From Chrysochromulina parva (Eukaryota > Haptophyta > Prymnesiales > Chrysochromulinaceae): a stretch of DNA of 20,976 nucleotides. The DNA lies in the NCBI GenBank assembly GCA_002887195.1, contig PJAB01000770.1, forward strand, positions 1 through 20,976, given 5' to 3'. A program made the position numbers and the translations under genes. The notes under the pieces are model-generated. The model saw only the letters and a program-made list of their open reading frames with translations. It ran no database searches and was not told the origin of the DNA. Of the stretch, positions 1 to 7,367 are shown in pieces. Every line of letters starts with the position of its first letter. The first letter of the stretch is position 1.

Positions 1-1804
1 CTTGAGACGTGGGAAAGCCCTCGGCCGCCGCGCGAAATTGATCCCAGGTGATAATATGAACCTCACAGTAGTTGATCGCCTTGGCATTGAGCCTGCGGAC
101 AAGGCCGGGCGCCACGTCCGTGAGGAGAATGTCCTCGCCCCAGATCGAGTTCTTCGTGAGGATCTGGCCTTCGAGCACCGCCACACCGCGCGAGAGGATG
201 TACAGGAAGCCAGAGGGGGCGAGCTCGCCGGGGGAGAGCACCATGGGTGCGAGTGAGAGCGTCAGCCTGACGAGGAACTCCGACTCGATCACCGGGTTGG
301 CCAGAAACCACACTTTGCGCAGCCACTTGGCGCTCACTTCGAGCACGACCTCCGATTGGAGCATGGGCGACATGAGCGTCAGCAGTCTGCTCGCGTCCGT
401 CGACTCGTAAAGATGGCGCGTCTGGTGAAAGTACTCGCGCAGCCGTAAGCGCATCTTGGGGTTCATACCGTGCCGTGCCATCCAAGAGTTGAGGTCGTCC
501 ATGTTGCGACGGAACTCCCGGGTCGCAGGACCCCAGTTGGCGATGACGCTGACGAAGGTGCCGATCACAAACCCCCAGATCCCCCCGCCCAAGAGCATGA
601 GCGTCGTGCAAACCCACATCTCGCCCGCATTATACGGCGTCGCCGGAAGATCGCCATAGCCGATCGAGGTGATCGTCATCGCAGCCCAGTAGACGGCCGC
701 TGCCCAAATAGTAGCGCCAGGGTAGCAAGCGACTCCAGGAAAGTCGACGCGGCACTCGCGGTCCACTGGGCAATCCAGAACCGCATAGACGTCGGCGGCG
801 GAGGCGTGTGACGAGGCGCCGGATGCCCTTTCGCCGCCTGCCGATTCGAACGCCTCACAGTAGCCACGCTCGCCCAGCCACGAGTCGAGAACGCTATCCG
901 TCATTAGGTATGCCTGGAGCGTCCAAACGCACCCAAACCAGTGCGAGGAAAGGAGGAGGAGCAAGATGCACTTACTCATCTCGAGCGTCGAGTAATCGAT
1001 CGCGATGCGCGTCTCCCACCGCTTGAGGATGCGCGAAGCGCGCAGCAGCCGAACGAGCTTGAGGAGGCGAAAGGCCCGGAGGATGCGCAACACTTTAAGG
1101 CCGGAGAGGTTCGATCCCTGCTCCATGACGCCAACGATGTCGAGCCCGCTAATGGCAATGGACACAAAGTCGAGCAGAAACCAGCCCTTGAGGTAGTTCA
1201 CAGCAATGCGCATTGGGTCGGCGATCCAGAGTGTGGCATCCTCGCCATCCCCTGCCGTGTACATCATGCGGAAGGTGATGAGCATGTCAACGATGAAGAT
1301 GATGTCCATGACTCGATTGATGATGAAGAGGGGGTTGGTCGCGCTGGTCGCCATCGGCAGGTAAGCGATCTCGTACGGAGTGACTAAGGCCGTGAACGCG
1401 ATGGCCAGCATCGTCACGGTGTCCCAGTATGCCATATACTTCGACATGCGTGGGTCAATGATACATGTGCGCGAGTGCATCTTGAGTTGGGCCTTAATGC
1501 GCTGCTTGCTCTTGGCGCGTTCCTTCCTAATGGATGTCGAACTACGCTCGCGCTCCGCGGCCATGGAGAGCACGTCCTGGACTGTTGGCGAACGAGCAAC
1601 CATTCTCTTGGGCACGGCGTGTGCACCGAGGACTTGCCCGTAAGGTTTTGTGAACGATTCCTCTGGCGCAGTCAAGTGAGGTGGCGACCCCTTGTCCATC
1701 GGCTTGGTGTAGGGGTCGAATCTGGTCGCCAATTTGCGATCTTGGCGTTCCTTATTACGTTCATGCTCTTGCTGCGTGCGCAGGATGCTCGCGGAGGCCG
1801 CCAT
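1..1804 (-). CDS. Voltage-gated potassium channel, KCNH/EAG-like with C-terminal cyclic-nucleotide-binding homology domain (partial, C-terminus off window)
   Basis: An uninterrupted frame of 601 codons starts at the ATG at 1804 and runs off the left edge without a stop. The product should be a plasma-membrane or organelle tetrameric K+ channel. A charged N-terminus (1-110) precedes S1 (about 122-149), S2 (159-182), S3 (204-226), S4 (237-262), S5 (274-300), a pore helix and filter (367-391) and S6 (397-423). S4 has a basic residue at every third position (K237, R240, R243, R246, K249, R252, R255, R258). The filter reads TSIGYGD (379-385), which fits K+ selectivity. A C-linker (425-495) leads to a CNBD-type fold from about 498, including GEDILL and an INYCEVHII stretch similar to KCNH channels. 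The usual Arg-Ser/Thr-Ala phosphate-binding cassette is not visible, so nucleotide binding is doubtful. The domain order is CNG/HCN/KCNH-like; KCNH-like is inferred from the filter and C-terminal details. Confidence 0.93.
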   Translation of the reverse strand, partial: MAASASILRTQQEHERNKERQDRKLATRFDPYTKPMDKGSPPHLTAPEESFTKPYGQVLGAHAVPKRMVARSPTVQDVLSMAAERERSSTSIRKERAKSKQRIKAQLKMHSRTCIIDPRMSKYMAYWDTVTMLAIAFTALVTPYEIAYLPMATSATNPLFIINRVMDIIFIVDMLITFRMMYTAGDGEDATLWIADPMRIAVNYLKGWFLLDFVSIAISGLDIVGVMEQGSNLSGLKVLRILRAFRLLKLVRLLRASRILKRWETRIAIDYSTLEMSKCILLLLLSSHWFGCVWTLQAYLMTDSVLDSWLGERGYCEAFESAGGERASGASSHASAADVYAVLDCPVDRECRVDFPGVACYPGATIWAAAVYWAAMTITSIGYGDLPATPYNAGEMWVCTTLMLLGGGIWGFVIGTFVSVIANWGPATREFRRNMDDLNSWMARHGMNPKMRLRLREYFHQTRHLYESTDASRLLTLMSPMLQSEVVLEVSAKWLRKVWFLANPVIESEFLVRLTLSLAPMVLSPGELAPSGFLYILSRGVAVLEGQILTKNSIWGEDILLTDVAPGLVRRLNAKAINYCEVHIITWDQFRAAAEGFPTSQ

Positions 1805-2149
1805 GGAGGGGGCGTTTTTGGTTTGTTTTCTGGAAGGTCCTCGACCAACGCACTCAACCACTGCGGAATTACAGTCTTACAGTAGATTTGGATCAAAAAC
1901 TTTCAACTCCATGAACGACCGGAGATTCCATCTCGAGCCCGAAGTTCGAGGGACAAAATGCCAGGCGGGGATACGCCATCGCGATAGCGATTATGGGGCG
2001 CAGGCAGCCGGGACTCTAGTTGCGCTTTAGTTGCGCTTTAGCTGTGAGCGCTTCTGTGCGTGACTGTGATCTGTGTCTCGGCATGGCTAGCCAGCTAGGT
2101 CCCCCCGGCGTGGCACCCTCGCTCAAAAGCAGTACCTTTCTAATTAACA
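1805..2149. other. Gene-free spacer upstream of the K+ channel gene
   Basis: This 345-bp stretch separates the channel start codon from the stop of the next minus-strand gene. It should hold the channel promoter and 5' leader and the 3' end of the neighbouring gene. It is less GC-rich than the flanking genes in places (for example 1870-1915 and 2128-2155). The only visible structure is an 11-bp unit, tagttgcgctt, repeated at 2017-2027 and 2028-2038. I see no convincing gene or RNA gene. Confidence 0.5.
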
Positions 2150-4282
2150 TCAAAAGCTGACGGCTCCCTCACAAGCGGTGCAAAGGGCGCCGTTGGCCGC
2201 AGTCGGTGCGGCGAAGCTCTCTCCGCAAACAGGGCAGCTGCGAAGCGTGCGCTGCGTCGCCGGTTGTGGCATCGGCGGCGTTGTCAGCGGCGCCGCCGCG
2301 GGCGCGGCTCCACCCACAGGCGGTGGAGCACCTACAAACATATGCACACCATGTTGATGCCCGAAGAGTGACTGCCACGGCGACGATGTAGGCTGCTGCC
2401 CTAAAGCGCCCTGTTGAGCATTCAGCCGCGGCGGTGGTGCGGCGGGTGGTGCCATCCCCTGCGGCGCCCATTGCGGCGCCCAAGCGTGCGTCTGGTTAGC
2501 GTGAGGCGGTGGGTGTGCCCGTGGCCACGATTGCTGGTGGAGCACGGCGTGAGACTGCCTGAGCGGGGGCGGGGCTGAGGGCGTCGCTGCTGCACACTGC
2601 CAAGCCGCAATCGGTGCGACCGCACTCGGCGCGGGTGCGTACGGTGGCCTTGGCGCAGCCGCCTGGGGCCACTGGGGCCCCCACTGGGGCGCTTTTCCGT
2701 GATCCGTGGAGGCAAATCGCTGCTGCAGCTGCTGCAACCGTGTCTGCTGCGGCGGTGGCGGTGGTGCGTAGTGTGTCTGCAGCAGCTGCTGCAGTGGCGG
2801 TGGCGGCTCCTGCTGCTGCAGCGGCGGTGGTGGCTGCTGTTGTTGCTGTGGCGGTGGTGGCTGCTGCCACAACTGTTGTTGCAGCGGCGGTGGTGGCTGC
2901 TGTTCTTGCAGTGGCGGTGGCGGCTGCTGCCACTGGTGGTGCGACTGCCACGGCTGCGATGGCTGCTGCTGCGGCGGCGGCTGATGGTGCGATTGTTGCT
3001 GCAGCTGCCGTTGTGAAATCGGCTGCGGCTGCGGCTGCGGCTGAGGCTGAGGCTGGGGCTGCGGCAGTGCTGGGACTTGCTGCGCAGGCTGCGGTACTTG
3101 CGAGTGCGTCCGTGGCTGCTGCTGCTGTTGCAATGCCTGCTGCTGCAAAGCCTTCTGCTGCTGCTGGCACCCCTCGAGAAGCTTGTGGAGGTCATCGGAC
3201 TCCCGGGCGGAAGCAGCAGCAGCAGCAGCAGCAGCCACAGGAGCGGCAGCATGAGTAGGAGCCTCAGCGGCATCTACTGCCGCCGTCGCTGCTGGAGCCG
3301 CTTGCGCTGGATCCGGTGCCCATGCTGACGCTGGCACTGGCGCCGGCGTCGGTGCTAAGGCTCCCGCCAGTGCGGGCGCTGCTGGTGCGGGTGCTGACGC
3401 TCCTGGCACCGGTGCCAACGGTTGCGCTCGTGCCTTATCCGTGTCTCCGTCCCTCGCCATTGCCATGCCGCATCTGCTCGGCGCGTCCACCGGCACACGC
3501 GGCGGCGCGGCTACGTGGCCGGCGCGTCGCGCCTCTGTGCTCACCACGGCGCGGCGCACCTCGGCCGCCGTCGTCGGGGCCAAGATGGCAGTCCCGCCGG
3601 GAGAGCGGCCGATGAGCTGCAGCACCTCGCCCTCCACCCGAGCCAGCGCGGGCACGCGGGCCTTCGTGGGCGCAGCGGCCGGCGACATTCGCAATGGTCG
3701 GACGGGAGCGTCGTGGTGAGCAGGCTTTGGTGCCGCTTCGACCTCTTCTGGTGCCATCGCCTCCTCTGCGGATGGCTGCGCGGGAGTAGGGCTGATGAGG
3801 GCATCCGCAAGCTGCTCGTCTGCTTGCAACGCGTCGAGCCACACAGCCACTGCTTTAGGAACGCCGAGTCCAGCGCCCGGAAGCCTCTCGCCAACTTCGA
3901 GGCCGCTCGTCGGCCCGATAAGGCACCGAAGCGGGATCGGCGTCGGACAGAGCGGCAGGTAGGTGCCGCGTGGCGTGCGGGCGCCCGCAGTGGTAGGTGG
4001 TGGGCCCTGCTGCCGCACCGCCTTCATGTCCACGAAGCCGAGCGGCACGGCCTGTGCGTAGCTGGTGCCGCCCGCATGAGCGGCACCCGCTGGTGGTGCT
4101 TCGTTATGGCGAATCGGACTCACATCGGCTGGCACAGAAGGCTTGCGACCGCCGAGCGAGAGCTTGCGCCGCTTCTGGACGTCGATGTTCTCGTGAGCGC
4201 CGTGTGGAGAGAGCATTCGCGAAAGCGAAAACGCGTCGTGTGAATTGTCTGTTAACATTTGGAAACTCGAAATCTGCTTCAT
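2150..4282 (-). CDS. Gln/Pro/Ala-rich low-complexity protein with C-terminal CxxC-x14-CxxC zinc-knuckle-like motif
   Basis: 710 codons from the ATG at 4282 to the TGA at 2150. I do not recognise a family. The N-terminus carries a basic cluster QKRRK (36-40) that could be a nuclear localisation signal. Residues about 110-165 look like ordinary folded sequence. Residues 285-360 are Ala/Pro-rich, ending in a poly-Ala run. Residues 372-520 are dominated by Gln and Pro, with QP dipeptides (408-421) and about five copies of a QQPPPPLQ-like unit (452-500). The last 28 residues contain C683-P-V-C686 and C701-T-A-C704, spaced by 14 residues, consistent with a small zinc-binding ribbon. Gln/Pro-rich tracts are common in transcription regulators and condensate-forming RNA-binding proteins, so a nuclear regulatory role is possible but inferred. 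Trp and His are regularly interspersed in the C-terminal half (520-680). It is divergent from the methyltransferase gene at 4454. Confidence 0.75.
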   Translation of the reverse strand: MKQISSFQMLTDNSHDAFSLSRMLSPHGAHENIDVQKRRKLSLGGRKPSVPADVSPIRHNEAPPAGAAHAGGTSYAQAVPLGFVDMKAVRQQGPPPTTAGARTPRGTYLPLCPTPIPLRCLIGPTSGLEVGERLPGAGLGVPKAVAVWLDALQADEQLADALISPTPAQPSAEEAMAPEEVEAAPKPAHHDAPVRPLRMSPAAAPTKARVPALARVEGEVLQLIGRSPGGTAILAPTTAAEVRRAVVSTEARRAGHVAAPPRVPVDAPSRCGMAMARDGDTDKARAQPLAPVPGASAPAPAAPALAGALAPTPAPVPASAWAPDPAQAAPAATAAVDAAEAPTHAAAPVAAAAAAAASARESDDLHKLLEGCQQQQKALQQQALQQQQQPRTHSQVPQPAQQVPALPQPQPQPQPQPQPQPISQRQLQQQSHHQPPPQQQPSQPWQSHHQWQQPPPPLQEQQPPPPLQQQLWQQPPPPQQQQQPPPPLQQQEPPPPLQQLLQTHYAPPPPPQQTRLQQLQQRFASTDHGKAPQWGPQWPQAAAPRPPYAPAPSAVAPIAAWQCAAATPSAPPPLRQSHAVLHQQSWPRAHPPPHANQTHAWAPQWAPQGMAPPAAPPPRLNAQQGALGQQPTSSPWQSLFGHQHGVHMFVGAPPPVGGAAPAAAPLTTPPMPQPATQRTLRSCPVCGESFAAPTAANGALCTACEGAVSF
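2723..3169 (-). repeat. Imperfect triplet-based repeat tract coding for the Gln/Pro region
   Basis: The + strand shows long alternation of gctgctg- and gcggtggtgg-type triplets; on the coding strand these read CAG/CAA and CCG/CCA/CCT. Because every unit is a triplet, all six frames stay largely open and give spurious overlapping ORFs. Codons within the tract are mixed (CAA with CAG; several Pro codons), so it is an old, interrupted repeat and not a pure microsatellite. A separate purer (agc)n run lies at about 3210-3235 and codes for poly-Ala. Confidence 0.8.
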
Positions 4283-4453
4283 TCGCTGTGTGCTTCACGT
4301 GTTTCTGTTCACAAAGGTGTCCGCATTTCGAATTTCGGTCCAGGCACGGCACTGGCACGGCATCGGGGGGCCGGGGATGCTCTGACGTCGCGGCCAGCTG
4401 ACCAGACGGACTGTCCATCCCCAGGAGGTATTGGTAAGGAGCGCAACGCCTCG
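4283..4453. promoter_or_regulatory. Presumed bidirectional promoter/5' leader region
   Basis: 171 bp lie between the divergent ATG codons at 4282 (-) and 4454 (+). The frame of the methyltransferase remains open leftward to about 4259, but contains no ATG, so this part is read as leader. Both promoters must fit in this interval or inside the neighbouring reading frames. No TATA element is obvious. Confidence 0.4.
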
Positions 4454-6061
4454 ATGCCCGGCGACATGCCCGAGGTGAGCGCGCACGAGAGCTGCGACGG
4501 CGGCCCTCTATTCGGCGATGACGCTACTGCTGCCGTCCAGACGCGCTATCATGATGCCTCATCATTCCTACGCGAGCTCCTTGAAGCAAACGGCTACACA
4601 GCGCACACAGCAATAGAGAGAACTGGCGTCATTTCGGCAGCAGGCGGCCCCCCGGGCGGTGACGAGTTCTTCGATATGCGCCACAGAGGTGACTTAGCTG
4701 CTGAGCTCAGTCGAGATGCACAAGGAAATCTCCTGCTGCTATTTCTCGTGGGTCGAGCTCTCGACGAGGCCACATGCGAGGCTACATTTGGTGGAGCAAC
4801 GTTTGCTCAACTGCTTGACTTCGGGTTGCTGCTGCGAACTCACGTGAACGCCAGGGTTCTCGTGCACAGCGCGGTTCAAATCTATCCGCTCGCGCTACGG
4901 TCGCGCGAGCTCATGCTGGCTACAGACTGGGACCTTGATGGCACCGACAGCTCGCGCGACCGTCGATATGCCGTCATGCCCATTGGCTTGGACTCGCTGC
5001 AGCTGGCACTCAGCTTGCCACCGTCGCTGACGGGTATGCGTGTGCTTGATGTATGCAGCGGCTCGGGGATTCAAGCCCTCACGGCGGCTGCGCACGGCGC
5101 CGCTGACGTCCTCGCTACCGACATTTCTGCCCGCGCCCTTCGATTTGTGTGCTTCAACACCGCGCTCAATGCGCTCGACGACGTGGTGCGCGTGGCTGAG
5201 GGCAGCTGCTACCAGCCCGCACGCGGCGAGGTCTTCGACGTCATCGTGGCGAATCCCCCTTTTGTGGCGGTCCCGCCCACCGAGGTGGAGGCCGTCCGGC
5301 CGGCGCTCTACGTGAGCGGCGGGGCCGACGGCGCCGACGTGGTGCGGGAGCTCGTCTGCGGGGCGGTGGCGGCACGAGAAGGCGCCGTGTCGGGCATACT
5401 CGCGCCAGGTGGCTGCCTTCTGTTGGTCGCGCAGCTGCCCGAGATCGATGCAGCGCACGTGTGGCTCCTTGGGGCGATACGCGCCGGAGAGGCACAGCGC
5501 TCGGCACAGCGCTCGGCCGTCGAAATCGCCATCGTCTACGACCCGAGGCACACACAGAGTGCCGAGCAGTACGCTGCGGCGCGCGCAGCCGACTACGGCT
5601 GTTCAGCCAAGGACTGGGCTGCAAGCATGCGCGCAGCGGGGGCGCGCACCATGGGCTTCGGCGTCGTCATCGTGCGCGTCGGCGACCGTCATCACGAGCG
5701 AGGCCACCGCATTCGTGACGACGGCCATGATGACGACCGTCATCACGAGCGAGGCCACCGCATTCGAGTGCCTCAAGTCGCAGAAGCTGATGCGTCAACG
5801 GCCACGATGCTCTACGGCGACGGGTTGCAGCTCGTGCGCGGATGCGTCGAGCGTGCCTTGCTCGGCGAGGCCCCAATACCTCCCCAACACGTCGTGCAGG
5901 AGGAGGGGGGCGTCCTGGGCCGAATCCGAGGGCGAGGGCCAGCTGCCCGGGTTCGAATAGACGTTGGCAATGATGGCTTCACGTCGTATCGCGTCGGCTC
6001 GCAGGGCGTGCTCGTACGCCCGGCGGCTGCGAACGCCACCGGGCTGGTGCCGATGTCGTAA
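4454..6061 (+). CDS. Class I SAM-dependent methyltransferase with NPPF motif (small-methyltransferase/HemK-like superfamily)
   Basis: 535 codons from the ATG at 4454 to the TAA at 6061. The open frame extends upstream to 4259 without any ATG, so 4454 is the first usable start. The catalytic core shows motif I DVCSGSG (199-205), an acidic motif II region ATDIS (221-225), and motif IV NPPF (267-270). NPPF/Y motifs are typical of enzymes methylating exocyclic or amide nitrogen (N6-adenine, Gln in release factors, RsmC/TrmN6 types). An N-terminal helical domain (about 25-185) with RSRELMLATDW precedes the core. That arrangement resembles the bacterial, especially actinobacterial, proteins pairing a DUF7059-like N-domain with a methyltransferase domain; this is from memory and unverified. 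The substrate (protein, rRNA or tRNA) cannot be told. No targeting peptide is obvious. A His/Arg-rich 17-residue repeat (411-438) interrupts the C-terminal part. Confidence 0.85.
   Translation: MPGDMPEVSAHESCDGGPLFGDDATAAVQTRYHDASSFLRELLEANGYTAHTAIERTGVISAAGGPPGGDEFFDMRHRGDLAAELSRDAQGNLLLLFLVGRALDEATCEATFGGATFAQLLDFGLLLRTHVNARVLVHSAVQIYPLALRSRELMLATDWDLDGTDSSRDRRYAVMPIGLDSLQLALSLPPSLTGMRVLDVCSGSGIQALTAAAHGAADVLATDISARALRFVCFNTALNALDDVVRVAEGSCYQPARGEVFDVIVANPPFVAVPPTEVEAVRPALYVSGGADGADVVRELVCGAVAAREGAVSGILAPGGCLLLVAQLPEIDAAHVWLLGAIRAGEAQRSAQRSAVEIAIVYDPRHTQSAEQYAAARAADYGCSAKDWAASMRAAGARTMGFGVVIVRVGDRHHERGHRIRDDGHDDDRHHERGHRIRVPQVAEADASTATMLYGDGLQLVRGCVERALLGEAPIPPQHVVQEEGGVLGRIRGRGPAARVRIDVGNDGFTSYRVGSQGVLVRPAAANATGLVPMS
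5683..5766 (+). repeat. In-frame tandem duplication, 33-bp identical copies with 51-bp period
   Basis: Copies at 5683-5715 and 5734-5766 are identical, 51 bp (17 codons) apart. Each encodes DRHHERGHRIR, separated by an acidic linker DDGHDD. The repeat lies inside the methyltransferase ORF after the strand FGVVIVRVG and before VPQVAEAD, and keeps the frame. Perfect identity suggests a recent event. Confidence 0.92.
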
Positions 6062-6410
6062 CTTGTGATAGAAGAATGATATTCAGCGCTTGCCAGATTC
6101 GCTATAAGATTGTGCAACATACGCATAGAACACAACTCACAACTGAGACCGCGTCCGCACACACCGTGTGCGCACCGTGCCGTGCTAGTACCCCCGGGAC
6201 GACACAACGCGTGTGTGTTACATTCATGCGCATTCTCGTGACCTCGCTGGCATCGAATCGACATAGACACAGGCATTGCCATCAGCACAAGCGACACCCT
6301 CAGAGGCTCAAGCCACGCCCATTGCCCTTGCGCCCATCACATGCCGCAACTCGCTCACGAGCACTTTTCGCATGCGGTCGAACCACAGGCCGAGTCATCG
6401 GCGTGACGCT
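6062..6410. other. Convergent intergenic region, no gene seen
   Basis: 349 bp between the stops of the methyltransferase (+) and of L4 (-), so it should contain two 3' UTRs. Only short CA/TG-rich patches are visible (for example gcacacaccgtgtgcgc near 6157). Short ORFs across it lack any recognisable protein character. Confidence 0.5.
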
Positions 6411-7178
6411 CTAGGGCTTCTCGCCGTAGCGCTCGTGGAGCGTGTCGAGAGCGCCCTTCGACACGAAGAGCTTCTTCGCTTTCAAGATGTCGCGCACGTT
6501 GAGATTGTCCAGCGTTCGCAGGTTGAGGTAGGGGATGTTGCGCGCGGAGAGGTACGTGTTCTCGTGGCGCTCCTTGATGATCATCATGGTGCCCTCCTCC
6601 TCCTCGGTGTTTACCTCCAACCGGTCGAGGAACGCTTTCATCACCTGCGTCTTCGGCGCCGCGAAGTTGGTCTCGAAGTCGGCCAGAACAGTCATCCGTG
6701 GCACAGCGCCCATCAGCGCCGTCGAGATCGCGAGCTTCGCCTCCTTCTTGTTCATCATCGTTTTGAGCCCAATACGCTGACGCGGGCCGAAGGTCTTGCC
6801 ACCACCGACGAGCAGCGGCGAGCGCGACGAGCCACGGCGCGCGCGGCCCGAGCCCTTCTGCGCATACGGCTTGCGGCCGCCACCACTCACCTCGCTCCGT
6901 GTCTTCGCCCTCGCGGTCCATAGGCGCATGTTCGCCTGCTCGGCGACCACCTTGCGCTGCACGACGTACGCTGCCGCCTTGGCGACCTTGAGGTCGACGT
7001 TCGCCGTTCCGGTCTTTGCACCCTCGAATGTGGCCATCGGTGCAGAGGCCATGAGCGGCACGGCGGTGCGGGCGGCAGCAGCGGCGGCGGCGGGCGCGTG
7101 GATCTGCGCGACCGCGGAGCTCGCGAGGGCAGAGGCCGACGCGGCGCAGCCCATGATCAAGAGTACGCGCGAGAGCAT
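6411..7178 (-). CDS. rpl4: Plastid-targeted 50S ribosomal protein L4 (uL4c)
   Basis: 255 codons from the ATG at 7178. The bacterial-type L4 core starts at about residue 58 and includes the signature RKPYAQKGSGRARRGSSRSP (102-121) followed by GGGKTFGP (125-132). This basic, Gly-rich loop is the extension that reaches into the exit tunnel in the family. The C-terminal half (150-250) has the expected LNVRDIL (226-232) and a KGALDTL end. L4 binds 23S rRNA and lines the peptide exit tunnel. The first 48 residues look bipartite: a hydrophobic signal peptide (MLSRVLLIMGCAASASALAS) and then an Ala-rich, acid-poor transit-like stretch ending at RTAVPLMAS. That is the pattern for plastids of secondary red-lineage algae. 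Plastid location is inferred; mitochondrial is less likely given the signal peptide. Confidence 0.93.
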   Translation of the reverse strand: MLSRVLLIMGCAASASALASSAVAQIHAPAAAAAAARTAVPLMASAPMATFEGAKTGTANVDLKVAKAAAYVVQRKVVAEQANMRLWTARAKTRSEVSGGGRKPYAQKGSGRARRGSSRSPLLVGGGKTFGPRQRIGLKTMMNKKEAKLAISTALMGAVPRMTVLADFETNFAAPKTQVMKAFLDRLEVNTEEEEGTMMIIKERHENTYLSARNIPYLNLRTLDNLNVRDILKAKKLFVSKGALDTLHERYGEKP

Positions 7179-7367
7179 GACCCTTGAGGAGGCGGAGCGC
7201 TTTTTCCTGAGGGAGACGGGGACGAGAGGAGAAAAAGCTCAGATCAATGAGCTCGCACAGCTCGCAGAGGCTGTGGGGAAACGTCGGAGAAAGTGGGCGA
7301 AAAAAGTTTAGCGTCGCACTTCCAAAGGTATGTTTGGAGTGCCATTACATGCAGACGAAAAATCGCT

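Noticed and set aside
2422..3273. Long open frames (200-280 codons) on both strands overlapping the Gln/Pro region
   Set aside because: They come from the triplet-repeat DNA, which stays open in most frames. They consist of poly-Ala, poly-Ser/Arg or poly-Leu and have no domain or sensible start.
4259..4453. N-terminal extension of the methyltransferase by 65 codons
   Set aside because: The extension begins at a TTG and has no ATG; it overlaps the start of the divergent gene and reads like leader sequence.
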